From Mermis nigrescens (taxonomy: Eukaryota; Nematoda; Enoplea; Mermithida; Mermithidae), in NCBI GenBank assembly GCA_036768485.1, contig JAVLUZ010000154.1:4355552-4419551 (forward strand): 64,000 nt of DNA, read 5' to 3'. This document shows, piece by piece, positions 18,335-29,898 of the stretch. The translations under genes and the position numbers were made by a program. The notes below the pieces were generated by a model. It was given only the letters and a program-made list of their open reading frames with translations. It had not been told where the DNA came from and ran no database searches. Numbering within the stretch: position 1 is the stretch's first letter; each line of letters opens with the position of its first letter.

Positions 18335-20262
18335 TAAAATTTCACCCACTGGAGGGGGTTTAGGGGCTCGGAAACGGGGTACTCCATAATTCATATGTGA
18401 AGCTGACCTCGGTTCCGTCGGGGGTTTCTCCGTTCTGGGGTCGTCCAAAGTGGCAGAACTGGGGTTCTTCACGTAGGACCTATAAGGGTGAATAATGACT
18501 ACCCCGTTTCCGGCAAAATTCCTACCACTGAAGGGGGTATAGGGGCCCGGAAACGGGTTACTTTATTATTCATATGTGAAGCTGACCCTGTTTCCGTCAG
18601 GACTTTCTTTGCCCTGGGGGTAGTCTCAAATGCCGGAACCGGGTCCCCAAGTAGGGCCCATTTAGGTCAGCACCCCCACCCCAGATTCCCGCACTTTGGA
18701 CTACCCAGGGCGGAGAAACCCCCAATGGAAGCGCGGTTACCTTCTCATTTGAATAATGTAGTACTCCGTTTCCCAGCCCCTTAACCCCTTCAGTGGGTGT
18801 GGGTGAAATTTTGCCGGAAACGGGATTGGGGTGTTGACCCTTATAGGTCCTACTTGGGGACCCCGGTTCCGGCACTTTGGACTACCTCCAGGGCGGAGAA
18901 ATTCCCGACGGAGCTAGGATCAGCTTCACATATGAATAATAGGTTACTCTGTTTACGAGCTCATAAACCCCTTTTAGTGTGAGAAAATTTGCCGGAAACG
19001 AGGTTGGGGTGTTGATCATGATAAGCCCTATTTGGGACACCGGGTTCCGGCTCTGTAGACTACCTTCACGACGGAGAAACCCCGACGGAACCGAATCAGC
19101 TTCACATATTAATAATGGGGTACCCCGTTTACGAGTCCATAAAGCCCCTTCAGTGGGAGAAATTTTGCCGGAAACGGGGTTGGGGGTGTTGACACTGAGG
19201 AGCCCATCCTGGAGACCCCCGGTTCCGGCACTGTAGACTACCCCAGGATAAAGAAACCCCCAATGGAACCGGAGTCACCCTCTCATTTGAATAATGTAGT
19301 ACTCCGTTTCCGAGCCTCTAAACCCCTTCAGTGGGTGAAATTTGGCAGGGAACGGGATTGGGGTTTTGACTTTGATGAACTTTACTTGAAACCCCGGTAC
19401 CGGCACTTTTGACTACCCCTACGGTGGAGAAATTCCTGACGGAACCGGGATCAGCTTCACATATTACTAAAGGGGTACCCCGCTTACGAGAACATAAACC
19501 CCCTTCAATGGAAGAAATTTTGCCGGAAACGGGGTTGGGGATGCTGACCCTGAGGGGCTCATACTTGGGGACCCCCAGTTCCAGTGCTGTAGACTACCCC
19601 CAGGATGGAAAAACACCCGACGGAACCGGGATCAGCTTTACATATGAATATTGAGGGTACACTATTTACTAGCCCATAAACCCCCCCCCGTCAGTGGGTG
19701 AAATTCTGCTGGAAACGGGGTCGGGGTGTTCACCCCGAGGGGCCCTAATTGGGACCCCCGGTTCCGGCTATTTGGACTACCACCAGGGCGAATAAATTCC
19801 CGACGGAACGAGGATCAGCTTCACATATGAATTACGGGGTACCCTGTTTACGCGTTCATGAAACCCTCTTCAGTGGGGGAAATATTTGCTGGAAGCAGGG
19901 TTGGGGTGTTCACCCTGAGGGGCCTTAATTAAGGATCCCAGTTCGAGCAATTAGGATTACCCCCAGGGCAAAAAATCGCGAGGGAACCGGGATCAGCTTC
20001 ACATATGAATAATGGGGTACCCTGTTTACGCGCCCATGAACCCGCCTTCAGTGGGAGAAATTTCGCCGGAAACAGAGTTGGGGGTCTTGACCCTGATAAG
20101 CTCCTACTTGAGCACCCCCGATACTGTAGACTACCTTCAGGATGGAGAAACCCCGACGGAACCGACTCGGCTTCACATTATAATAATTGGGTACCCCGTT
20201 TATGAGCGCATAAACCCCCTTCAGTGGGAGAAATTTTGCCGGAAACCGGGTTTGAGTTGTCG
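18335..20262. repeat. 178-bp satellite block inside the hAT element
   Basis: About ten units of period 177-180, each containing the phrase CTTCACATATGAATAAT and the words CGGAAACGGGG and GGTTCCG. Markers fall near 18392, 18571, then 18925, 19100, 19450, 19632, 19815, 19990 and 20168. The first two units are on the minus strand and the rest on the plus, with the switch near 18665. ORFs of 60-110 codons here merely reflect the period. Confidence 0.85.
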
Positions 20263-20324
20263 CAAGATAAATTTATATTTATCTTTGTCTTGCGGAAAAG
20301 ATAAAGATATCTTTTACAACACTA

Positions 20325-20332
20325 GACGCAAC
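20325..20332. other. hAT target-site duplication, right
   Basis: GACGCAAC, directly after the terminal ...CAACACTA. Confidence 0.85.
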
Positions 20333-21233
20333 AGAATTCGAAGGTGTTAATATTGAAAGGTGTAGGGTGACATCGGGCAAAAACTAATTTAAATAGTGGG
20401 CCGAAAAACCAGCACGTAGTTGCGGAGATGTAGGATGGACCGTTCCAACCCAGAATTTTGGGAGTGCGGTTATTTCTTACGAAGGTTTCCTCAGGTAAAA
20501 AATTGCAAATTTTCGAACCGCATTTAAAAGCATATACTTAGGTTTTTGCACACTTTTATGCTATTGAGCTTAAAATTTCCGGGCGCTTTTGTGCCGAATT
20601 TATTGTTTTTGTTTAACTTTTGTTCTCCAAACAGCAAAATATTAGTAAACATGAACACGTAACATACATATATCAAAAATTTCTGACGCTCCACACAGAA
20701 TTTTTTATTTTGCGCATTGATTTTCTTTGCAATGTACGCGCCAAAATTAAGCATAAAAAAGTCGAATTACTTCTAGGCAGAGTGAAGCTTGGATATAATT
20801 ATAAAAAATCGTTTTCGAGTGGTCATTCTTTACAGTTTACTTTTGGAAGATGATTTTAATCAGGTTTAATTTTCTCAATTCTTTTCAGATTTTTGTTCTC
20901 TAATACATACACCACGCTGAGAGACGCTGAAAAACACAATTAATTCTGTCTGTCTCCGAGTAATTTTTGAGATATCCGACTTCCAAATTTTATTCCCCTA
21001 AATTCAGAAGGCCAGCTACGTGCCTACGTAAAACAGCAGGCTTTGACGACCACATCAAATGTTCATACTAATCTGACAAGCCTATATACGGTTTATATGG
21101 TAAAAGTTTTTGTTTGAAAGACGAGGACCTAATATGTACGCATAAAAATGAATGCAACGCCGATGCTCTTGAGTGGATTTTATCAGTAAACGCAAGAAAG
21201 CTAGCAATTCATTAAAAGAGCTAATCATTTTCT
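20333..21233. other. Gene-free stretch
   Basis: No supported gene. GGCCAGCTACGTGC at about 21010 matches the end of the small inverted-repeat element at 32249-32393 and is probably a fragment of it. Confidence 0.4.
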
Positions 21234-21241
21234 ATCCAGGG

Positions 21242-21871
21242 CAGAAGCGGATTTAAGGGGAAGTCATCCCCCCCCCATTGGCCAAAAACCTTTGGCGAGA
21301 TAAAAAATGGATTTGGAATTTGCAATGATTTTTGGCCGTCAGTGACCATAATTTCTCAAATTTTTCGGCGCTACGCGCCGGATGATCACTATTAATGACA
21401 TTTATTTACTTCCTTGACGACCTGAAAGCCATTTTCTGTTCATGCAGGTTTAAAACCAATTTTAACAGCAGAAACAGCTATTTTTGCATAGTTGTCTTCT
21501 ATTTTCAATTAAAAATTTCGATGTTTTGCATCAAATGCTATAAATACTTGAAAAAAATACTTGAAAAAATACTTGAAATCATGCATCTATACGTCTATCC
21601 GCCTTAATTTCACAAATTATACGGCGCTTCGAGCCATATCTTTGTTGAAGTCAGAGAAATTTATTGATTTTTCCCACAAGATTGTCTAAAATTTTAAAAT
21701 TTTACAGAAAATATTGCGTCAAAAGTGATTTTATGTAAAAGTATACAATGTGAAACAACGAAAAAATGCTATTTCGCGCGTTAAAGGCAAATTTTTGGAC
21801 CCATTTTTACCTTTTCTGGAAAAATTAGATACCGCTCCTCCCCCTTTAGGAAATTCCTAGATTCGCCACTG
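21242..21871. mobile_element. hAT-like MITE, 630 bp
   Basis: The left end CAGAAGCGGATTTA and the inverted right end CAGTGGCGAATCTA form an imperfect 14-bp terminal repeat of the widespread CAGTGGCG type. Flanking octamers ATCCAGGG (21234-21241) and ATCCAAGG (21872-21879) match at seven of eight positions. There is no coding capacity. Confidence 0.7.
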
Positions 21872-22299
21872 ATCCAAGGCACACTAAAAGAGTGGGGAAA
21901 AGCATCACTTTTACAGTACACACGAATACTAATTCCGAGAATGGTTATGCCACGGTTAAATTCGTAAATCAATAAACATGCGGATCATTTAAAGTTATAA
22001 ATGTAAATCACAGCTTATTAATCAAACAAGTGCAAAGTTATGACGCGAAAAAAGCTTACGGTCGGTAGGCATCTGAGCGGGTGGGGGGGGGTGTGTGGGT
22101 GCCGAACAAAAAGCTCGCATCACCTATACGGTTTTGATGCACTGTGATGGCACTTACGCAACAACAGGTGAATAAATATTGAATATATAAAAATGGTTTT
22201 AATAGCGTTAAGGTCTGCATTGTTCGTTCCACACTTAACGTCATCTGATTGCTATCGCGTCTAAACTGCTGTGAGTTTGCTTATGCTAATAACACTATT

Positions 22300-22400
22300 A
22301 TAGTTATAATAATAAAAATAGTTAAGAAAGATAATTATGACAATAATAATAAGAATAATAATAATAATAATGATAATGCAAATGATAATATAACGCTAAT
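22300..22400. repeat. Short imperfect (AAT)n tract
   Basis: Interrupted AATAATAATGATAATG-type microsatellite. Confidence 0.7.
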
Positions 22401-22599
22401 TTAATTACTATAGTCTATTTCACGAAACCTTGTGCATGGTAGTAATAATCAGTGGACTAGCAGTCCGCTACAAAAGTGGTTTCTAAGCAGCTTACTTTTA
22501 ACATAATTTTGCATATAAAGACAAAATTTTAGAGAATGTCGTGTCGACCATAAATTCAAAAAGCTACGTAACCCGAAACCTTAATTTTTGTCATTATTT

Positions 22600-22810
22600 A
22601 TCCTTTTACATGCTGTCGCTTTTTTGTTTTCTGATCATTCTATTCGTAAACTTTGCCAAAAAAACTTATGGAACATCGTTTGATATCCTGTATAAACTTG
22701 CTAGAACGAAAATACAGTTGTATCATTTTAGTTCGTACAGAAGTGTAAACATAATGTTTTAGTAACAAATAAATTGAAATTTTGTATTTAAACCCTTTCA
22801 TCTTAGTCAG
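22600..22810 (-). repeat. Family E dispersed repeat
   Basis: The minus strand reads TTATGTTTACACTTCTGTA...GTTCTAGCAAGTTTATA, matching the plus-strand copy at 31620-31720 (GTTTACACTCCTGTATAAAC...GTTCCAGCAAGTGTAG). Diverged and old. Confidence 0.5.
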
Positions 22811-22827
22811 TATGATTGGGTCACAAG

Positions 22828-23068
22828 CATACGTGGGCAGCACCAAAATTCTGGGGGGTGCAAAATTTATCAAAGGTCAAAAAATGGCCTCAAAATGGTG
22901 TTATGGTGATAAAACACTATTTTCAACGCTTCTCATCGAGCACTATCCATTGGCATAAAAAAATTGCGAAAAAAAACTAAAAAAATTTTAAAAATTGAAT
23001 TCTGGGGGGTGTTATTTTAGTTTCTGGGGGTGCGTGCATACCCGCCTAACCTCCACGCCCAGGTGTGG
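22828..23068 (+). repeat. Family A repeat (reference copy)
   Basis: Family A is a roughly 240-bp dispersed repeat with sixteen copies in this window. The plus-strand order is CATACGTGGGCAGCACC start, GGTGCAAAATTT, CAAAAAATGGCC, TTCTCATCGAGCACTATCC, TTGGCAT, AATTGAATTCTGGGGGG, then CACGCCCAGGTGTG end. The start and the complement of the end share CATAssTGGGC, an imperfect 11-bp terminal inverted repeat. With no ORF this looks like a MITE. I found no consistent target duplication, so the transposase class is unknown. Confidence 0.8.
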
Positions 23069-23099
23069 TCATAAGAGCTTTTCACTTGCGAGTGCCTGA

Positions 23100-23640
23100 C
23101 CTTGTCTGGTTGCCACTAAAAATTAGAAAAAGTTAGGTGGGCAGGCCATTTCAATAGGCCGTGCAATATACCCATTCATAATCTGTTATTTTCGTTACTT
23201 TGCATTTTGAATATTGTACAAGACATAAGAGGTTTATTAGCGTGTCAAAAGTTACCAAAAACATATGTTTACGATAAAGTTTAAGGTGTTACGCATATTT
23301 TTTTCATGCTCACTAAGTGCTAGAAACAAATCGAGCTAAATTGACCTTAACATTTTTTGCGTCGTTTTTTCATTCACTGATCTTTCCCATTTTTACACTA
23401 TGCCAGTAAAACTGTACAGTTTAAAGACTGTTTGATTTCCTACTACAACTGTCGAAATTATTAACACCCTGACAATATTTCGGTTTACAGATAATTGTAA
23501 ACATAATGGTATAACTTGGCACAAAAAATTGTAAAATCTCGCATAAAATCGCTTTTATCTTAGTCATTGAAGTGGGACACCATGACCTTTTACTTGTATA
23601 GATGCCTGAGCATGCTTTGTCGCTGCGAATCAAAAAAAGT
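23100..23640 (-). repeat. Family E dispersed repeat
   Basis: Minus-strand copy in two pieces. It shares GCTCAGGCATC...GCGATTTTATGC and ...AATATTGTCAGGGTGTTAAT phrases with 30955-31275 and 31480-31800. Confidence 0.5.
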
Positions 23641-23749
23641 AATATTCAGGAGCCAGGCTATTTGGACAAGCGTTACAGTATACTCAGTTCTGAACAAGGG
23701 AAAAGAATCCATCCAGATCACTCTGTTCTTGGAGGAGTAGCATAATGCT

Positions 23750-24045
23750 CCGTTTACCGTGTCCTATATAAGAAGCATAATGAATCACTGTCGTGGCATT
23801 TTTTTCTGTTCTACCTTATCCATGTGTCTAAAATTTTGTCTAGCCTCGTCATGGCTTCAAATACATCGTTTTTCATGGTTTAGCTCGAAGATGAGTTATA
23901 AGAGTAGTAAAAAATAGGCATTTGTGGCCTATTTACAGTCATATCACAAAAAAGTCAAGATGGAAAAATAAGGTTATAATAAGAAAATTTAATGGTTTAT
24001 TCCTTTCCAGCTCTTTAAATGCATTCTCTGGACACGGTTTTTTGT
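23750..24045 (+). repeat. Long direct repeat, copy 1
   Basis: From TTTACCGTGTCCTA through ATAATGAATCACT, TTCTG, GGTTTAGCTCGAAGA to TTTATTCCTTTCCAGCTCTT. A second copy in the same orientation is at 29608-29898, 5.86 kb away, with the two differing by scattered substitutions and small indels. They bracket the coding relics of 24.9-29.2 kb and so could be decayed LTRs, but no primer-binding site or TG..CA ends are evident. Confidence 0.65.
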
Positions 24046-24059
24046 ATCCGGCAAAGATT

Positions 24060-24115
24060 TTTCGCGATGTACAAAGACTTTTGGGAACCGTCTTTGTACA
24101 TGTACAAAGATTTTT
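24060..24115. repeat. Hairpin repeat TGTACAAAGAC...GTCTTTGTACA
   Basis: Eleven-base complementary arms separated by about 11 bases. The same roughly 45-bp hairpin recurs at 24408-24452, so the shared 260-bp segment lies between two direct copies. Confidence 0.6.
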
Positions 24116-24167
24116 TGGATGACAAAAACTGCAAAAAAGGTTCGAAATTCGCGAAAATTCTCGCGCT

Positions 24168-24425
24168 TCGCGCCGGAATGAGCAATTGTGTGTTCTATAT
24201 ATCTTTATAATTTCAGAAATTGCATTTTGAAAGGAAAAACGCCAACTTTTTTGACGCTTCGCGCCGTTCTCAGAAGATTATTACTGATTTTTGGCCTCAG
24301 AAACCTATAAATTGCTAAAATACGTAACCAAAGGTCGAACAACTCTGTTTTTGCCACACTAAAATCGCTACTGTACCATATTATAGTACCCAAAAATTTG
24401 TGTGTACGAAATGTACAAAGACTTT
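24168..24425 (+). repeat. Stand-alone copy of the 260-bp segment in the Polinton arms
   Basis: Homologous to 5455-5716 and 7432-7695, sharing GTGTGTTCTATATATCTTTA, GAACAACTCTGTTTTTGCC and TATTATAGTACC. It is flanked on both sides by the TGTACAAAGAC hairpin repeat. No 22-bp array accompanies it. Confidence 0.75.
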
Positions 24426-24965
24426 TAGGGACCATCTTTGTACATGCACAAACGGACCTGGTATAAAAAAACACTGCTACTCTATGAGTTCCAGTCTTGA
24501 CAGGAATTTCCTGCAGCGCTTTTCACAGCAATTGCATGAATCGATCAATAGAATGATTTTCTTTCCTCCTAAAACTGAATATTTTACGGTTCTGGTGGTA
24601 ATAGACACTTTATTTGGTGTTATATCCTTTTTCTGCTAATGTATTGTGATCTGACTAAATTTAATAAGCATAATGTCAGCAATTAGTACGTTTGGTCACT
24701 ATGCAAAAAACGAAAGAATTCTCCGGCCTACGGCCGATTTTTGGATGTCCTACGGCCAGAGCACCGGAGTGGGAAAAATTGCTGGAGTTGCTGGAGGTCG
24801 GAGCCGGAGCCAGATTTCCGGTTGATCACTACATTCCGCTTGCCTTGCCCATAATCTAACTAGAGCTGTAGTAACTACTCCGGGCAATCATCATCTACAA
24901 ACGCTCCTGCAATATATGTTCAATCTGCGGCTTCGCCGATTGGCTAGAACCGCAGTCAGTCAAGG

Positions 24966-25905
24966 ATGGAATCAAACTCCTTTGCCAGACTGCATAGTCT
25001 GATATCTAATCACCGAACCGACCCTCTCTGTGCTCTGGATCTGCATCTTTTGATTGTGCATCATGCCGTTGATCGCTCTTTCATCGCTCTTATGCGCCCA
25101 GCAAATAACGAGCAATTCACTGGAGATGAATTGTCAGGCAATCAAGTTGTTGAAAAGGATAGAAAGCTATGTATGCCATTAACACAAGCCGGCTCATTGC
25201 CTGCTAAATCTAAAGCAGAGCTCGTCAAACGATTAAAACGCAGATAAATTGCTGAGCAGAAAAGGAAGAAAAAGCCAACGAATTTAAGAAAGGCTGACAT
25301 CATTGTCGATATTCCAACTCTAGCTTCGAAGAAAGCGAAGAAGATTACGATGACAATGATAACAAATCTGATATCAAAATGGTGCATCCAGCTTTCACCA
25401 GAAGCTTCTCAAGAATCGACAGTTTCTCCATCACAAACACCTTTTATCTCTACAGCACTGTCGTCTGACAATGATCAATGCACAAATGTGCAAATTTCCG
25501 TCTCACGGCCAGATACAGAGCCGAAATATCCAAATAGAGGCGACAAAGATGTTGACAAAGTTCTCGACTATGACGAAGATGAGTTTCAAGTTGTCGATAA
25601 AGCTTCTGAAAGTCCAAAGGCAAAATGCAAGATCAGTTCACTTGCAGCTATTGTTATCTATCCACGCCCAAAGGAATAACAAAAAAGAAGAGTAAGCATA
25701 TAATAGAGCTCGAAGAAGAATATGGCCAAGCTGTACATGAACGCTTCTCAAAAGAATCAGAAGTTGTGGACGAATATAACGTGGAAATTGAGCAAGCCGC
25801 ATGGCGTAAATGTTGCTGAATGAGCAACAAGCACAATCTTTTGCTCAAATTCGAGATTCATTTTTGGTGCAAGTAGCTGAAAATGCTTTGAGCGTGTAAA
25901 CCAAA
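24966..25905 (+). pseudogene. Unrecognised degraded coding region
   Basis: One frame is open from 24966 to 25679 apart from a single TAA at 25245-25247. It then continues through two frameshifts (about 25640 and 25810) to a stop near 25899. The product would be hydrophilic, with a basic stretch (LPAKSKAELVKRLKRR), a Ser/Thr/Pro-rich middle, an acidic stretch (DYDEDEFQVVDK) and a charged helical tail (IIELEEEYGQAVHERF). No family is recognised. It lies between the long direct repeats and is followed by the foldback element. Confidence 0.4.
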
Positions 25906-26083
25906 GGTTTTTCGAGCTCGTCTCATTAACATTTTAGGCCAAGAGTTCGCTAATTCGTTTATCGACAGCTTAATTGGAGTAGAAAATTGTCGCATCAAAA
26001 TATTATTGACAAGTTTCACCATTGTGCATCAGGCCGACTGGCAACAATCGTTGCCTAGGGTTACGCTCCTAGTCAGCCTTCTG

Positions 26084-27409
26084 TGTCCGTGCCCCTTAGG
26101 TCCAGCGCTACCGGGTGCCACAAAAAATAAAAAAACGAAATTTATCTTATGTTTTCTTTTCATACACGGTCGCGCATAGCAGAAAACAAGGATTATTTCG
26201 TTTTTCGTTTAGGTCACGCGATTCGAAAAACGAAAAACCATACTGTAGATTTTCGTTTTTTGTTTTGGTCGAGCGCTTTTAAAATCAAAAAACCGTACTG
26301 TAGATTTTCGTTTTTTATTTCGGTCGCGCGATTCGAAAAACAAAAAATCAACCGAATAGGGGTTTAGGGGCTCGGAAACAGGGTACCCCCATTTGGGGTT
26401 GGTTCTCCAAGTAGGGCCTATCAGGGTCAACACCCCCAGCCCCGTTTTCGCCAAAATTTTTCCAACTGAAGGGGGGTTTAGGGGCTCGGAAAAGGGGTAC
26501 CTCATTATTCATATGTGAATCTGACCCAGGTTCCGTTGAGGGGTTTCTCCATCCCGGGGGCGGTCCAAAGTGGCGGAACCTGGGTTCCCCAAGTAGGGCC
26601 CATCAGGGTCAACTCCCCCAACCCCGTTTCCGCCAAAGTTTCCACAACTGACGGGGTTTTAGGGGCTCGGAAACAGGGTACCAAATTATTCATATGTGAA
26701 GCTGACCCCGATTCCGTCGGGGGTTTCTCCGCCTTGGGGGCAGTCCAAAGTGGCGGAACCGGGGTTCCCCAAGTAGGGTCCATCAGGGTCAACACCCCCT
26801 TCAGTTATACAAATTAAGGCGGAAACAGGGATGAGGGTGTTGACCCTGATGGGCCCTATTTGTAGAACCCCGATTCCCCCACTTTGGACTGCCCCTAGGG
26901 CGAAGAAACCCCCGACGTAACCCGGGTGGGTACATCCTTTCCGAGCCCCTAAATTCCCTCCAGTTGGAGAAATTTTGGCGGAAAGGGGTTGGGGAGTTGA
27001 CCCTGATAGGACCTACTTGGGGAACCCCGGTTCCGCCACTTTAGACCGCTCCTATGGCGGAGAAACCCCTGACGGAACCGGGGTCAGATTCACATATGAA
27101 TAATGGGGTATCCGTTTCCGAGCCCCTAAACCCCCTTCAGTTGATTTTTTGTTTTTCGAATCGCGCGACCAAAAAAAAACGAAAATCTACAATATGGTTT
27201 TTGATTTTAAAAGCGCGCGACAGAAACAAAATACGAAAATCTACAGTATGATTTTTTGTTTTAGAAAGCACGCGACCGAAACGAAAAACGAAATAATCCT
27301 TGTTTTCTGCTATGCGCGACCGTGTATGAAAACAAAACATAAGATAAATTTCGTTTTTTTATTTTTTGTTAGTGGCACCTGGTAGCGCTGGCCCTAAGAG
27401 GCACAGACA
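26084..27409. mobile_element. Foldback-type element with satellite core
   Basis: Terminal inverted repeats of about 270 bp: 26084-26351 (TGTCCGTGCCCCTTAGG start) against 27140-27409. Each is rich in short words such as CGAAAATCTACA, GCGCGACC and AACGAAA. The core is the 178-bp satellite, minus-strand units at 26355-26800 and plus-strand units at 26815-27138, so the whole element is close to a palindrome. There is no transposase and no clear target duplication. It interrupts the surrounding coding relic. Confidence 0.75.
26355..27138. repeat. 178-bp satellite block in the foldback element
   Basis: Same unit as 18335-20262 (TTATTCATATGTGAA near 26505 and 26690; CACATATGAATAATGGGG near 27090). 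The orientation changes near 26805-26815. Confidence 0.8.
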
Positions 27410-27419
27410 ACTTCAGCGC

Positions 27420-29180
27420 CAATATTGTCAATAGAAATTCGAACCAGCTTTGCAGATACCTTTCATCAGCAAATATACTCAGCAATTGTCCAGTCTACAA
27501 TGATTCTTCTTTTTGTCTGCCAAGATTCGATGTCACCACAGACGGGCAGCACCGAAATTCTGGGCAGGGGGGTAGAAAAATTCCTGGGGGGGGTTGAAAA
27601 AGTTTTCAAGGGTCAAAAATGGGCTTAAAAGTGGTTGTATGAAGAAAAACACCATTTTTTGATGTTTCTCATTGCGCACTATCCAATAGCATTAAGAAAT
27701 CGCTAAAAAGAAAAAAATTTCAAAATTGATTTCTGGGAGGGGGTATTTTGATTTCTGGGGGAATTCAAATTCTAGGGGGATGCAAACCCCTCCCTCCACG
27801 CCCATGTGTGTATGTCACTTCCGGCCCTATGATCTACAAAGTTGGTTCAGAATTTGTCGCAAATAATCCAATGCTGCAAGAACCGCCAGAAGTTCAGCAT
27901 TATTAAAATCACACCATTTCACCTAAATTTTTCCGCATCGCCTAGCGACACCGCCCGACCATAACGCCCCTTTGGCTTTGATAATTCGTCAAATGGTCAA
28001 TATTTTCCAATTCAATGAACAAATTCTTCGCTGAATATAAGTCTACTTTTCGCTTCAAACCGTCGTTTCAAGCTACGAATATCATGTCTGCGTCATTGCT
28101 GCTTCAGTTTCTTGATAACAGGTTCTACCAATACCACATCTGGTATCAAGAGCCCTGAATCGCTTGGCGTATGGTAGAACAACTTCAACAAATGATTAGA
28201 TCTGCTTTCGTACAACGCTTTTTCAATCCGTTTCCAAGAGAAGATTTTGTGGAATTTCCAGAAATCATCAAATCCATGTCAGATGTATATTCAGTGCATC
28301 AGCGAATTCAACTGATTCGCTGGTGCACTGACCCGCCAGTAATTTGCACAATCGAGTTTCCGCTCTATCCATCATATCAATGAATTCAAGGTTTTCTAGA
28401 GTCACGCTTCCCAATGCATTAGAAGAAATTCGCAATTGACTCAAGCTCAAGATACTATGCTCCTACGTAGAGAGCCAACTCTGGCCTCGAGCGAGCCGCT
28501 CCAGAAAACGTGTCATTGCATAGTTGATTTATCGATAGAAGGCCAAATTGTGTTACACCATCAACGCATGGAATGATAGAATCACAAACGCAGTTCTACT
28601 CGCGCTACTGCTGAAACCCCACATTTGTTTCATATTTGCCGCACTACCAATTTCACTATCACTTCAACCGTTTGTCAGCTGCGTGGCGCAACCCGTCACA
28701 TCCATCCAGACGTTATATTTCTTGCCAGCATTATTACAAACTAGTAGAATCAAATTATCAAGCGCGTCACGCTGCCGCAGCTGAGTGAGCAGCCCCTTAG
28801 CAATCTGTTATGCCATTTGCTTCCAGCCATAGTATTCTGCGAGCCTCACGATTAGATTCTCAACGTCGCCACAATATTGTTGCGCTGCATTCCACTGCCC
28901 CAATTTCAGTATATGTGCTGAGTTTCTTGGTTACGCAATAGCAGGACCGTCATCCTGTTCAGCATCATATTGCTATGCCACATTTTTCGGCTATTCCGAC
29001 TCAAGGAGCCAGACGCGCCATGTCTATATCGCGCGTTAATCACTTTATTCCGTGTGCGACTACTGATCATCACTCTCAGAAGCCGCCAGCCACATGCGAT
29101 GAATCGGATTGCTGCAATTGAACTTTACGACTGATTGCCCCAGATGTACATATTTGTGATAAATTTCCGTACGCACAAAG
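27420..29180 (-). pseudogene. Degraded retroelement-like region with RNase H-like motifs
   Basis: The minus strand near 27845-27905 reads FNNAELLAVLAALDYLRQIL, the form of an RNase H helix with its catalytic Glu. After removing the family A copy at 27538-27812, a VRISIDNIGAEV phrase (27415-27445) stands where the second catalytic Asp is expected. Further up, 28280-28450 and 28690-28920 are also open on the minus strand (for example ENLIVRLAEYYGWKQ) but unrecognised. Stops and frameshifts are frequent. Plus-strand readings of parts of this region are almost as open, so strand and identity are tentative. Confidence 0.35.
27538..27812 (+). repeat. Family A repeat inserted in the RNase H-like relic
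   Basis: Plus-strand copy, slightly expanded in its G-rich parts (GGGCAGGGGGGTAG). It splits the RNase H-like reading frame, so it arrived after that gene. Confidence 0.75.
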
Positions 29181-29199
29181 GCGATTGTTAAGCGTTATG

Positions 29200-29600
29200 C
29201 TTAAGTGGCTTGCCCGGGACCACCTTCCCCTAACACCGAATGCCAGCAGTTCGTAAATTTCACCATATTAATCGTTTTTTCTTGCTTAAATTTTTCTTGT
29301 TCTTGTACTTACTGGTAATTTTTTGCAGCCAAGCAACATTTTTCTCTCTTTTAGAACATTTTCTAAGATCTTTTACTTATCTCCATTGTTCATGTTATTT
29401 CAATGTATATTTTTATTAATCTTGTATATATTTTCCGCCTTTTTGCTAAAAACAATTTGTTATTTCACTGAATTTGTCTGTCTTTAATTCATTTGTTGTC
29501 TCTGTCCTTATATGTGCTAAATTTGTCCATAATTTAATCCTTTCTTACTCAATACTAATTAAGCCAAGTGATCTGCCTTTCTATCATAAATTATTTTTCA
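29200..29600. other. Gene-free stretch
   Basis: T-rich DNA between the coding relic and the second long direct repeat; nothing supported. Confidence 0.4.
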
Positions 29601-29607
29601 TTTAACC

Positions 29608-29898
29608 CTCCATTTACCGTGTCCTACGCCGGAGGCATAATGAATCACTTTCGTGGCATTTTTTCTGTTCTGCCTTATCCATGTGTCCAAAACTTTGTCA
29701 AGCCTAATTTTGGCTTCAGTTACATCGTTTTTGATGGTTTAGCTCGAAGAGGAGTTTTAGAGTAGTAAGAAATAGACATTTTTTGGCCTATATACAGTGA
29801 TATCACAAAAACTCAATATGGGGAAATAAGGTTCTAATAATAAATTTTATTGGTTTATTCCTTTCCAGCTCTTTAACTGTATCCCCTGGATGTGTTTA
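29608..29898 (+). repeat. Long direct repeat, copy 2
   Basis: Counterpart of 23750-24045 in the same orientation. Copy 1 has TATATAAG where this copy has TACGCCGG, so a promoter role is not conserved. Confidence 0.65.

Larger units (their letters stand above)
17498..20324. mobile_element. Non-autonomous hAT-type element carrying satellite DNA
   Basis: Terminal inverted repeat TAGTGTTGTAAAAGATA at 17498-17514 and, inverted, at 20308-20324, flanked by the perfect 8-bp direct repeat GACGCAAC (17490-17497 and 20325-20332). The 8-bp duplication and this type of end are hAT hallmarks. Subterminal GATAAA-rich DNA follows on both sides (17511-17690, 20270-20310). The interior has no transposase: it holds a family A copy and about ten units of a 178-bp satellite. 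It therefore depended on another element's transposase. Confidence 0.85.

Noticed and set aside
18488..20350. Several ORFs of 60-112 codons with Pro/Gly-rich repeats
   Set aside because: Periodic by-products of the 178-bp satellite; the same phrases appear on both strands.
24966..25679. Naming the plus-strand relic as a specific family
   Set aside because: Only charged and low-complexity stretches are visible; no diagnostic motif supports a function.
23750..29898. Confident call of an LTR retrotransposon from the 295-bp direct repeats
   Set aside because: No TG...CA ends, primer-binding site or polypurine tract seen, and internal coding relics point in both directions. Kept only as a hypothesis.
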